From Clostridiaceae bacterium (GTDB taxonomy: Bacteria; Bacillota; Clostridia; DSM-8532), in assembly GCA_012727625.1 (NCBI GenBank), contig JAAYGP010000023.1, positions 1 to 6,738 on the forward strand: a DNA stretch of 6,738 nucleotides, given 5' to 3'. Below, piece after piece: positions 1-5,810 of the stretch. Position 1 is the first letter of the stretch. Every line of letters starts with the position of its first letter. The notes under the pieces were generated by a model. It searched no databases, had not been told where the DNA came from, and was given only the letters and a program-made list of their open reading frames with translations. The position numbers were made by a program, and so were the translations under genes.

Positions 1-724
1 AATGTACGCAGAAGAAGAGTCCGGATACCTCGCAGGCTATGCGGCAGTTAAGGACGGCTACAGAAAGCTTGGTTTTATGGGTGGAATGGCAGTACCCGCG
101 GTTCAGGCATTCGGATACGGATACCTGCAGGGCGCGGAGGATGCCGCAGAAGAATTGGGTCTTGAAGACGGTGCAATTTCCGTTACATACCATTACACTG
201 GAAACTTTGAGGAAAATGACACAAACAAGGCAACAGCCAAAACCATGTACCAGGAAGGAACTGAAGTTATCTTTGCATGCGGTGGTTCCGTCGGAAAGAG
301 CGTTATGGCCGCAGCCCAGGAAGCCGGTAAAAAGGTTATAGGCGTTGACGTTGACCAGAGATATGACAGTGAAACGGTTATTACTTCCGCCATGAAAGGC
401 CTTGGAGCTTCAGTTCAGCAAGTTCTGGAATCAATCTACAAGACAAATTCCTGGGATAAATATGCCGGTAAAACTACATATTTCGATGCTAAAAATGATG
501 GTATAGGCCTTCCCACAACAGTTATCGGAGATGAAGACGCCGACGCGTTTGATCGTTTCAATTCGTTCACGATGGCAGATTATGAAGTGGTTTATCAAAG
601 ACTTGTTGACGGAACTGTGGATCCCATACGTGAAATACCGGTTGAAGATGCCAATGGATACGCAACAGTTGATGAGCTTGTATCAGGTTTGGGACTTAAA
701 AAAGTTTCTGTAAAGGTCAGATAG
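1..724 (+). CDS. BMP-family nucleoside ABC transporter substrate-binding lipoprotein (C-terminal part)
   Basis: This is the C-terminal 240 residues of a basic membrane protein (BMP/Med, PF02608) family binding protein. The signal peptide, lipobox cysteine and N-terminal lobe lie left of the window, so the methionine at base 2 is internal, not a start. Visible family features are the EESGYLAGYAA segment (about residues 4-14 of the visible part), the KLGFMGGMAVPAV strand, the GYLQGAEDAA helix, the IFACGGSVGKSV segment and the VIGVDVDQ strand, in the order seen in PnrA/BmpA-type proteins. Known members bind purine or other nucleosides outside the membrane and deliver them to an ABC permease. The genes for the matching ATPase and permeases follow on the same strand, so this is inferred to be their receptor (NupN/BmpA-like). 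Unusually, it is separated from them by a terminator and about 450 bp. The reading frame is open from the edge to the TAG stop. Ligand specificity cannot be read from the sequence. Confidence 0.93.
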   Translation, partial: MYAEEESGYLAGYAAVKDGYRKLGFMGGMAVPAVQAFGYGYLQGAEDAAEELGLEDGAISVTYHYTGNFEENDTNKATAKTMYQEGTEVIFACGGSVGKSVMAAAQEAGKKVIGVDVDQRYDSETVITSAMKGLGASVQQVLESIYKTNSWDKYAGKTTYFDAKNDGIGLPTTVIGDEDADAFDRFNSFTMADYEVVYQRLVDGTVDPIREIPVEDANGYATVDELVSGLGLKKVSVKVR

Positions 725-754
725 TAATTTTTACCCGGTTAAATCAAAAAATGA

Positions 755-806
755 GGGGAAAGGCAACTGCCGTCAGCACAATGGATTCTGCTGTCTTTCC
801 CCTTTT
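755..806 (+). terminator. Rho-independent terminator after the binding-protein gene
   Basis: An 8-bp perfect stem GGGGAAAG (755-762) / CTTTCCCC (795-802) can extend inward through a G-T pair, and a small CAGCA/TGCTG hairpin can form in its loop. TTTT follows at 803-806. It begins 30 nt after the stop of the BMP gene. An A-rich run lies just upstream, so it could also act weakly on the other strand. The T tract is short (TTTTGTTG), so partial read-through into the ABC genes is possible. Confidence 0.75.
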
Positions 807-1170
807 GTTGCTGTTAAGGTTGTTTCCAATACTGCACGATAAATTGTTTCGGCTTGCCTGAGCTTTAACTTACCAGCTCCTGCAAATGAAGCTCTTGTTT
901 CTGCTATTGACAATATCTGACCTGTATGTAACTGAATCAGGGTGTAAACAGTAACACTTGAATTTGTGATTTTTGATTGTTTTTTAATATGTTATTCACA
1001 TAACCATGTTATTAATGTTATACTAATCATAGATTTGGATAAGGACAAGTACCTCTGTTGGATAAATTGCGCGAATAACAGGTTTAATAAGCGTTTGTTG
1101 CTGTGTTTGGAACAGCTCACGAATGAAAAAGCCTGTTTTTCCGGTGCATGATATCGGAATGGCGGTTGCT
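807..1170. other. Non-coding gap and leader between binding protein and ATPase
   Basis: I see no credible gene here. The only open frame, which runs into the ATPase start, has no ribosome binding site and no family-like residues. The right half is AT-rich and holds the promoter candidate at 995-1024. That would give an untranslated leader of roughly 140 nt, containing a small GCTGT/ACAGC hairpin (1100-1104/1112-1116). I looked for a purine riboswitch core and a T-box core in the leader and found neither. A short inverted repeat GAGCT/AGCTC (860-864/875-879) has no T tract. A TTGACA hexamer at 907-912 lacks a matching -10. Confidence 0.6.
995..1024 (+). promoter_or_regulatory. Candidate promoter of the nucleoside ABC operon
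   Basis: TTCACA (995-1000, five of six matches to TTGACA) lies 18 bp before TATACT (1019-1024). The -10 is preceded by TG one base away (TGTTATACT), an extended -10. The predicted start is near 1031. It sits between a terminator and the ATPase gene in an AT-rich stretch, which supports a function. No CodY- or PurR-like operator that I would trust overlaps it. Confidence 0.5.
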
Positions 1171-2706
1171 ATGGAAGATTATATTATTGAAATGCTCAAT
1201 ATTACAAAAGAATTTCCCGGGGTTGTGGCAAATGACAACATTACGCTGCGGCTTAAAAGAGGCGAGATTCATGCCCTGCTTGGTGAAAACGGGGCCGGCA
1301 AGTCAACTTTGATGAGTATTCTTTTTGGCCTGTATCAGGCCGATAAGGGCGAAATCCGTAAAAACGGCGAAGTTGTCAGGATTAATAATCCCAATGATGC
1401 CAACAATCTTGGAATTGGTATGGTACACCAGCATTTCAAGCTGGTTGAGATCTTTACGGTTCTTGAAAACATAATTCTTGGCGTGGAGCCGGCTAAAGCA
1501 GGTTTTCTGCAAAAATCAAAAGCAAGGGAAAGAGTATTAAAGCTCAGTGAGCAGTATGGCCTGAAAGTGGATCCGGATGCTGTCATTGAGAAAATCTCCG
1601 TTGGGATGCAGCAGCGCGTTGAAATTTTAAAGATGCTATACCGTGACAATGAAATTCTTATCTTTGATGAACCAACTGCTGTACTGACCCCTCAGGAAAT
1701 AGATGAACTGATGGAAATAATGCGCGGATTCAAAAGAGAAGGCAAATCAATTCTTTTCATAACACACAAGTTAAATGAGATTATGGCAGTGGCGGATCGA
1801 TGTACTGTTTTGCGCAAAGGCAAATGTGTCGGCACTGTGGACATAGATAAAACAAGCAAGGAAGAGCTTTCCAGGATGATGGTAGGTCGCGCTGTAAGTT
1901 TCAGGGTTGAGAAAAAGGAAGCTGAGCCTGGCGATGTCGTCCTGTCTGTCAGAAATGTTACGGTTCTTTCAAAAACACACAAAAAATATGCGGTGAAAGA
2001 CGTGTCTTTCGACGTAAGAGCGGGTGAAATAGTGTGTATAGCTGGAATTGACGGCAACGGGCAGACAGAATTTATTTCAGCCCTTACCGGCCTTGAAAAA
2101 ATAAGCAGCGGAAAAATCACCCTGTGCGGTGTGGATATTTCAAAAGCTTCAATCCGTAAGCGTTCAAAAGCAGGAATGAGTCATATACCCGAGGACAGGC
2201 AAAAATATGGGCTTGTGCTTGACTATACACTGGAAGAAAATCTTGTGTTGCAGCGTTACTGGCAACTTGAATTTCAAAAAAACGGTTTTATAAAAAGCAA
2301 TGCTGTTCGTTCCTACGCGGGAAAATTAATAAAACAATATGATGTGCGAAGCGGTCAGGGTCCGATTACGGTTGTAAGAAGCATGTCCGGCGGTAATCAG
2401 CAAAAGGCAATTGTAGCTCGTGAAATGGACAAAAAACATGAGCTTCTTGTTGCGGTTCAGCCCACCCGCGGTCTTGATGTGGGCGCTATTGAATATATTC
2501 ACAAACAGCTTGTTGCAGGCAGGGATGCACAAAAAGCTGTATTACTTGTTTCTTTTGAGCTGGACGAGGTAATGGATCTTAGTGACAGAATTCTTGTTAT
2601 GTACGAAGGTGAGATTGTCGGTGAGCTGGATCCGAAAACCACAACCGTACAGGAGCTTGGCCTTTACATGTCCGGGGCAAAACGAAGCACGGTAAAGGAG
2701 TTTTGA
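1171..2706 (+). CDS. Nucleoside ABC transporter, double-domain ATP-binding protein (NupO/YufO-like)
   Basis: A 511-residue cytoplasmic ATPase with two ABC domains that powers a BMP-type nucleoside importer. Domain 1 has Walker A GENGAGKS (38-45), Q-loop Gln87, signature SVGMQQ (about 143-148), Walker B ILIFDEP (162-168) and switch His199. Domain 2 is degenerate, as is usual in this family: GIDGNGQTE replaces Walker A (292-300), the signature SGGNQQK is intact (406-412), Walker B reads VAVQPTRGLD (427-436) with Gln in place of the catalytic Asp-Glu pair, and Ser461 stands where the switch His would be. So probably only one ATP site is fully catalytic. An in-frame ATG at 1123 would add 16 residues. 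I prefer 1171 because the protein then starts as relatives do and has the family length of about 510; a weak GGCGG lies 5 nt upstream. The stop is 1 nt from the first permease. Sugar importers of the RbsA type share this architecture, but the permease partners point to nucleosides. Confidence 0.93.
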   Translation: MEDYIIEMLNITKEFPGVVANDNITLRLKRGEIHALLGENGAGKSTLMSILFGLYQADKGEIRKNGEVVRINNPNDANNLGIGMVHQHFKLVEIFTVLENIILGVEPAKAGFLQKSKARERVLKLSEQYGLKVDPDAVIEKISVGMQQRVEILKMLYRDNEILIFDEPTAVLTPQEIDELMEIMRGFKREGKSILFITHKLNEIMAVADRCTVLRKGKCVGTVDIDKTSKEELSRMMVGRAVSFRVEKKEAEPGDVVLSVRNVTVLSKTHKKYAVKDVSFDVRAGEIVCIAGIDGNGQTEFISALTGLEKISSGKITLCGVDISKASIRKRSKAGMSHIPEDRQKYGLVLDYTLEENLVLQRYWQLEFQKNGFIKSNAVRSYAGKLIKQYDVRSGQGPITVVRSMSGGNQQKAIVAREMDKKHELLVAVQPTRGLDVGAIEYIHKQLVAGRDAQKAVLLVSFELDEVMDLSDRILVMYEGEIVGELDPKTTTVQELGLYMSGAKRSTVKEF

Positions 2707-2707
2707 A

Positions 2708-3910
2708 ATGCCTGAAAAAAAAAATACAACAAAAAAAGTATTTAACCTGGAAAGTGTTTTAAAAAGCAAGGGCTTTTCTGCTTTTATGGCTGCGCTGTTT
2801 GCAATATTCCTGGGTCTTATTTTCGGGTTTATTGTTATGACGGTTGCAAGCCCGGCAAATTCATTACCTGGTTTCCGGACGGTACTTTTGGGTGGTTTCA
2901 GACGCCTGGGTGACGTATTTTATTTTGCTACTCCGATATTGATGACCGGGCTTTCCGTCGGGTTTGCCTTTAAAATGGGATTGTTCAACATAGGTGCTTC
3001 AGGCCAGTACACGATGGGAATGTTTTTCGCCCTGTATGTCGGATTCATGCTTAAGCCCGCGGATGGTATCCATTGGCTGATTTGCGTTCTGGCAGGTTTC
3101 CTGGGTGGTCTTCTGTGGGGCCTGATACCCGGTGTTTTTAAAGCCCTGCTCAATGTTAATGAGGTTATAACTTCCATTATGACAAATTATATAGGAATGT
3201 ATCTGGTTGATATGCTCATTCAGTCAAATGGGGCAATGTATGTTCCCTCAAAAACAAGAACCGCATATCTTCCGCAGTCTGCCCAGCTGCCTCCGCTTGG
3301 AGTTGATAATTCAAGTGTTAATATTTCCATTTTTATAGCCATTTTTATAGCAGTTATTTTATATATCATACTTAATAAAACAGTATTTGGATATGAGCTG
3401 AAAGCCACCGGATATAACAGGTTTGCAAGCCAATACGCCGGTATGAGCGGGAAAAGGAATATTATTATAACTATGGCCGTTGCAGGCGCGTTATCAGGTC
3501 TTGGAGGCGCTTTTGCCATTCTGGCGCCATCCACGATCCCCGGCAGCAGTATGACATATGAACCCATAAACATTATTGCTGCAAACGGGTTTAACGGTAT
3601 AGCCGTAGCTCTGCTTGGAAATTCCAGCCCGATAGGAATCATTTTTTCAGCGCTGTTTATATCCCACATACAGCGGGGCGGTACACTCGCAAGCTTATTT
3701 GGCTATAAACCGGAAATTATTGATATTGTTATTTCTGTCATAATATATTTCTCTGCCTTTTCAATGTTGATGAAATCCATACTTGACAGGATTGTTAAAA
3801 AACGCAGGGAAATGAGAACAAAAGACCATGCTGAAACTGGCGGAAAAGACGATCCGGATGCTGATAACCCTGCCAGGGCCCTGGATAATGATAAAAAGGG
3901 GGTTAATTAA
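2708..3910 (+). CDS. Nucleoside ABC transporter permease 1 (NupP/YufP-like)
   Basis: A 400-residue integral membrane permease of the BPD_transp_2 family (PF02653), the larger of the two channel subunits of a BMP-type nucleoside importer. About nine or ten hydrophobic segments are visible, near residues 24-46, 70-90, 98-115, 121-144, 148-172, 205-223, 252-274, 307-321 and 337-356. Family landmarks are GLFNIGASGQ (91-100), NEVITSIMTNYI (151-162), ELKATGYNRFASQYAGM (230-246) and GFNGIAVALLG (294-304). The segment after 230 is the likely cytoplasmic coupling loop that contacts the ATPase. The start is fixed by AAAGGAG at 2694-2700, 7 nt before the ATG and inside the end of the ATPase gene. The last 45 or so residues (from about 357) form a strongly charged hydrophilic tail, which makes the protein longer than the usual 350 or so. 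The stop overlaps the next start by one base (TAATG). Confidence 0.93.
   Translation: MPEKKNTTKKVFNLESVLKSKGFSAFMAALFAIFLGLIFGFIVMTVASPANSLPGFRTVLLGGFRRLGDVFYFATPILMTGLSVGFAFKMGLFNIGASGQYTMGMFFALYVGFMLKPADGIHWLICVLAGFLGGLLWGLIPGVFKALLNVNEVITSIMTNYIGMYLVDMLIQSNGAMYVPSKTRTAYLPQSAQLPPLGVDNSSVNISIFIAIFIAVILYIILNKTVFGYELKATGYNRFASQYAGMSGKRNIIITMAVAGALSGLGGAFAILAPSTIPGSSMTYEPINIIAANGFNGIAVALLGNSSPIGIIFSALFISHIQRGGTLASLFGYKPEIIDIVISVIIYFSAFSMLMKSILDRIVKKRREMRTKDHAETGGKDDPDADNPARALDNDKKGVN
3329..3352 (+). repeat. 12-bp tandem duplication inside permease 1
   Basis: ATTTTTATAGCC (3329-3340) is followed directly by ATTTTTATAGCA (3341-3352). In frame it encodes the hydrophobic repeat IFIA-IFIA inside the membrane segment at about residues 205-223. 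It keeps the frame and suits a membrane helix, so it is harmless and possibly a slippage product. Confidence 0.6.
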
Positions 3911-4875
3911 TGGATACATTGTATTATTTAATTCAAAATACACTCCCGGTTGCCATTCCATTGCTTTTGGTAGCGTTGGGCGGTATGTTCAGCGAGCGAA
4001 GCGGTGTCATAAACATTGCACTGGAAGGAATTATGCTTTTTGGTGCGTTTTTCGGATGCCTGTTTGTGTATTTTATTGAGGGTACGGGCATGAACCCCCA
4101 GACGATTCTACTGCTCGCAATGCTTGTTGCTGCTGTATCCGGACTGGTATATTCATTTTTATTATCTTTTGCCGCTATAAATATGAAAGCCGATCAGACA
4201 ATAACAGGAACTGCAATGAATATGCTGGTTCCTGCCGCCATATTGCTTTTTTCAAAAATGAACTTCAACAGTGACGGGGTTACAACAAACACAAATTTCT
4301 ATATCAGGGAAGTGCCTGTTTTGGGCAGGGTACCCGTTATCGGAAAGCTGTTTTTCCAAAATACATATATCACTGTTTATATAGGTTTTTTTCTCCTTGC
4401 AGTGTCCACCATAATTTTCTATACCACAAGGTTTGGCCTTCGTCTGCGTGCCTGCGGCGAGCATCCGCACGCGGCGGATTCTGTGGGAATAAACGTTTAT
4501 TTAATGCGTTATGCCGGGGTAAGCATTTCCGGAATACTTGGAGGTATCGGTGGCTTTTTCTATGCTGTCGGGGTTATGGATGGAAATACAAACGGGCATA
4601 CCGGAGTTGCGGGGTTTGGTTTTCTTGCCCTTGCTGTTATGATATTCGGGCAGTGGAAGCCTGTTAAAATCTTTTTCGCGGCATTGTTCTTCGCATTCCT
4701 GCGCACACTGGCCTATTCAATAGCTCTGATACCATTCCTTGACGAACTTAATATAAACCAGACCTTTTACAAAATCCTGCCTTACCTGGCTACCATGATT
4801 GTGCTGGCTTTCACATCGGGCAAGTCAAGGGCGCCAAAGGCAGAGGGAATACCCTACGATAAATCACAAAGATAA
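3910..4875 (+). CDS. Nucleoside ABC transporter permease 2 (NupQ/YufQ-like)
   Basis: A 321-residue integral membrane permease (BPD_transp_2, PF02653), expected to pair with permease 1 as the second half of the nucleoside channel. About eight or nine hydrophobic segments are visible, near residues 10-26, 36-56, 64-90, 99-117, 152-171, 200-222, 233-247, 252-274 and 287-302. Diagnostic stretches are SERSGVINIALEGIML (28-43), LRLRACGEHPHAADSVGI (177-194), the likely coupling loop, and GFGFLALAVMIFGQWKP (235-251). All are typical of the YufQ/NupQ type and help separate it from sugar permeases. The length is normal for the family. The ATG shares its A with the TAA of the previous gene, and AAAGGGGG at 3895-3902 gives a Shine-Dalgarno sequence 7 nt away, so translation is probably coupled. 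It is the last gene of the operon and is followed by a terminator. Confidence 0.93.
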   Translation: MDTLYYLIQNTLPVAIPLLLVALGGMFSERSGVINIALEGIMLFGAFFGCLFVYFIEGTGMNPQTILLLAMLVAAVSGLVYSFLLSFAAINMKADQTITGTAMNMLVPAAILLFSKMNFNSDGVTTNTNFYIREVPVLGRVPVIGKLFFQNTYITVYIGFFLLAVSTIIFYTTRFGLRLRACGEHPHAADSVGINVYLMRYAGVSISGILGGIGGFFYAVGVMDGNTNGHTGVAGFGFLALAVMIFGQWKPVKIFFAALFFAFLRTLAYSIALIPFLDELNINQTFYKILPYLATMIVLAFTSGKSRAPKAEGIPYDKSQR

Positions 4876-4958
4876 GGGAAAATCTATAACCGGGCTTTAT
4901 TCTGCCAGGGCACTCTCAGACATACAATATATGAAAAACAATAGCAGGATCAAAACAG

Positions 4959-4986
4959 GCTGCAGGAAAGTGCAGCTTATTTTTTT
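4959..4986 (+). terminator. Rho-independent terminator of the nucleoside ABC operon
   Basis: The stem GCTGCA (4959-4964) / TGCAGC (4971-4976) has a 6-nt GGAAAG loop and is followed by TTATTTTTTT (4977-4986). It lies 83 nt after the second permease stop, with no gene between. Confidence 0.8.
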
Positions 4987-5026
4987 ATGGGATGTAAAAC
5001 GGTATTTTTTTTCTGTTCAAACACCA

Positions 5027-5039
5027 ACCTGATTCAGGT
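5027..5039. repeat. Interrupted palindrome ACCTGA-T-TCAGGT
   Basis: Two perfect 6-bp arms flank a single central base. The size and symmetry would suit a dimeric regulator's half-sites, but no promoter is recognisable next to it. A similar string (CTGAATCAGG) occurs once at 932-941. Confidence 0.35.
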
Positions 5040-5053
5040 CTGCCAAAGCTGCC

Positions 5054-5076
5054 CCGGATATTTATGAAGCATCCGG
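5054..5076. repeat. Hairpin-forming inverted repeat CCGGAT/ATCCGG
   Basis: CCGGAT (5054-5059) and ATCCGG (5071-5076) are separated by 11 nt. The downstream sequence is GC-rich and then mixed, without a T run, so it is not a standard terminator. Confidence 0.35.
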
Positions 5077-5135
5077 CGGGTTATATACAAATTACCCTGA
5101 ATCGCAAATAGCAATGACGGTTACTGATTACAGGT

Positions 5136-5147
5136 TCTGTATACAGA
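5136..5147. repeat. Perfect 12-bp palindrome TCTGTATACAGA
   Basis: The string equals its own reverse complement. It lies just beyond the point where the transposase-like frame breaks off, and about 250 bp upstream of the hisS promoter. Its role is unknown; a chance occurrence is possible. Confidence 0.35.
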
Positions 5148-5168
5148 TATTGTGCAATTGCGGAAACT

Positions 5169-5270
5169 TTAGCGGAATGAAACTCTTTTTTTGTTTCCGC
5201 CTGTCTCAACTAACTTTTTAATAGTTAGGTATTTATTATTTTCTTCCATTGTCAATTCAACCTTTCTCAA
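5169..5270 (-). pseudogene. Truncated transposase N-terminus (ISNCY/IS1202-like)
   Basis: The likely original start is the TTG at 5270-5268, placed 6 nt after GAGGTGG (5283-5277), a good minus-strand ribosome binding site. The protein reads LRKVELTMEENNKY, then LTIKKLVETGGNKKRV, then SFR and a stop after 33 codons. The pattern KYxxIKKLV-x-x-GNKKR is the familiar opening of the helix-turn-helix domain of ISNCY-type transposases common in Clostridia, where it is normally followed by an ALKLG-type helix and several hundred more residues. Here that continuation is absent, and the sequence beyond 5169 shows no transposase-like reading in any frame. I conclude it is a relic that cannot transpose. 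The family name rests on recall of about 20 residues, so it is moderate at best. An unrelated tiny protein is a less likely alternative. Confidence 0.5.
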
Positions 5271-5353
5271 TGTAACCACCTCACGTAATGACATGAGATT
5301 AATTATACATTTTTTTTGAGTTGGGACATAATCACATGTGGTACAATGAGACA
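5169..5353 (-). mobile_element. Remnant of one end of an insertion sequence
   Basis: Read on the minus strand from about 5353, the sequence begins TGTCTCATTGTACCAC, continues through TGTGATTATGTCCCAA, then has a TATAAT-like box (5307-5302), a ribosome binding site and the start of a transposase-like protein. This layout (terminal repeat, short AT-rich leader, gene) is that of an insertion-sequence left end, and the terminal string resembles what I recall of clostridial ISNCY/IS1202-type elements. The body and the other end are missing, so no target-site duplication can be checked. The exact boundaries are approximate. Confidence 0.5.
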
Positions 5354-5399
5354 TTATCATAAACCGATCAGAGACAGAAGCAAATCAATTTTGATATTG

Positions 5400-5428
5400 T
5401 TGACAATTGGTTGCTAATTCATTATAAT
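5400..5428 (+). promoter_or_regulatory. Sigma-A-type promoter of hisS
   Basis: TTGACA (5400-5405) and TATAAT (5423-5428) are separated by exactly 17 bp. Both hexamers and the spacing match the consensus perfectly. The predicted start is near 5435, about 10 nt before the T-box leader. So strong a promoter suits an operon controlled mainly by premature termination rather than initiation. Confidence 0.88.
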
Positions 5429-5535
5429 CATATCAACGAATTGAAAAGGCAATGACAGGGAAAAACAGCTTTTCTGTCCACAGGGAGGAAATGTCGTGAC
5501 TGAGAGCATTTCCGGGCAAAACAGAATGGCTGTGG

Positions 5536-5540
5536 GACAC
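5536..5540 (+). promoter_or_regulatory. T-box specifier region GACAC (overlapping Asp GAC and His CAC codons)
   Basis: In the 3' side of the Stem I internal loop the sequence is GGGACACCCATGG. CAC (5538-5540) is the histidine codon expected for hisS. GAC (5536-5538) is an aspartate codon sharing its last base. The helix below the loop can pair CAGGG (5456-5460) with CCC at 5540-5542 and TG at 5544-5545, skipping A5543. If that pairing is right, GAC is followed by the unpaired purine A that T-boxes usually have after the specifier, while CAC would lose its third base to the helix. With a helix one pair shorter, CAC is free. The sequence alone does not decide. Confidence 0.6.
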
Positions 5541-5630
5541 CCATGGAGCCTGCCGGGTGAAAAATGCTTTGCAGTAGTTCGGCACGTGTCGCCTGCGTTA
5601 AGGGCCTGAAGCGGAAGTTTTGCTTCTATT

Positions 5631-5662
5631 AGGGTGGTACCGCGGGAATACCTCTCGTCCCT
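5631..5662 (+). promoter_or_regulatory. T-box antiterminator with UGGU tRNA-acceptor bulge
   Basis: AGGG (5631-5634) pairs with CCCT (5659-5662), and GCG (5642-5644) pairs with CGT (5656-5658), leaving the standard 7-nt bulge TGGTACC (5635-5641). The first four bulge bases pair with the 3' NCCA end of uncharged tRNA. The variable base is T5638, which reads a discriminator A, or G by wobble. Formation uses bases 5656-5660, which the terminator also needs, so the two structures exclude each other. Confidence 0.9.
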
Positions 5663-5685
5663 TTGCTGTGGACGGAGGTTTTTTT
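5651..5685 (+). terminator. T-box-controlled intrinsic terminator before hisS
   Basis: CCTC-T-CGTCC (5651-5660) pairs with GGACG-GAGG (5670-5678), giving nine pairs with one bulged T. The loop is 9 nt, and seven Ts follow (5679-5685). It is the default OFF structure when the leader does not bind uncharged tRNA. Confidence 0.92.
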
Positions 5686-5796
5686 GATCAGTATGATTAA
5701 CAAGGTGTTGACGTAGAATTAATAAAAGAAGTGAGAAAGTACTACCCTGCTTAAGCCCGGTTGTTCAATACGCTTAAAGGCTTTTAACAAATAAAC

Positions 5797-5803
5797 AGGA
5801 GGG
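5797..5803 (+). promoter_or_regulatory. Ribosome binding site deciding the hisS start
   Basis: AGGAGGG lies 7 nt before the ATG at 5811. A nearer ATG at 5806 is too close and meets a stop at its fourth codon (ATG GAA TGT TGA), so 5811 is the start. The 111 nt between the T-box terminator and this site hold no recognisable second promoter or gene. Confidence 0.88.
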
Positions 5804-5810
5804 ATATGGA

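Larger units (their letters stand above)
4987..5168. other. Non-coding spacer with several short palindromes
   Basis: No credible gene on either strand. The stretch holds an interrupted palindrome, a hairpin and a perfect 12-bp palindrome, listed separately. The first two have no T tract that would make them terminators. It does not continue the transposase-like reading frame found just to its right. Confidence 0.55.
5445..5685 (+). promoter_or_regulatory. T-box riboswitch (tRNA-sensing leader) of hisS
   Basis: A T-box leader that binds a specific tRNA and allows transcription of hisS when that tRNA is uncharged. Stem I can be drawn from GGCA/TGCC at the base (5448-5451/5551-5554), through ACAGC/GCTGT (5465-5469/5529-5533) and TTCTGT/ACAGAA (5472-5477/5521-5526), to the distal hairpin GGAAATG/CATTTCC (5487-5493/5507-5513). 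The distal loop carries the typical CGTGACTGAGAG. The specifier region GACAC is at 5536-5540. Downstream are an F-box-like CGTTA (5596-5600), a stem III hairpin GAAGC/GCTTC (5608-5612/5622-5626), the T-box sequence AGGGTGGTACCGCG (5631-5644) and the terminator. The specifier and discriminator bases are unusual for histidine; see the separate entries. Confidence 0.95.

Noticed and set aside
907..912. TTGACA as a -35 element
   Set aside because: No acceptable -10 occurs 16-18 bp downstream.
961..989. CodY-like box (nucleoside importers are CodY-regulated in B. subtilis)
   Set aside because: The AT-rich string matches the AATTTTCWGAAAATT consensus too poorly to call.
966..1151. 61-codon plus-strand open frame before the ATPase
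   Set aside because: No ribosome binding site, no family resemblance, unusual composition, and it overlaps the promoter candidate.
1123..1170. Upstream ATG giving the ATPase 16 extra residues
   Set aside because: The extra residues do not resemble the family N-terminus, and the start at 1171 gives the usual length of about 510.
1025..1170. Purine riboswitch or T-box in front of the ATPase
   Set aside because: Neither the purine aptamer core nor an AGGGTGG-type T-box sequence is present.
5271..5360. ATG start at 5360 for the minus-strand transposase-like frame
   Set aside because: The extra N-terminal residues are encoded by the putative terminal repeat and leader; the TTG at 5270 has a proper ribosome binding site and fits the family start.
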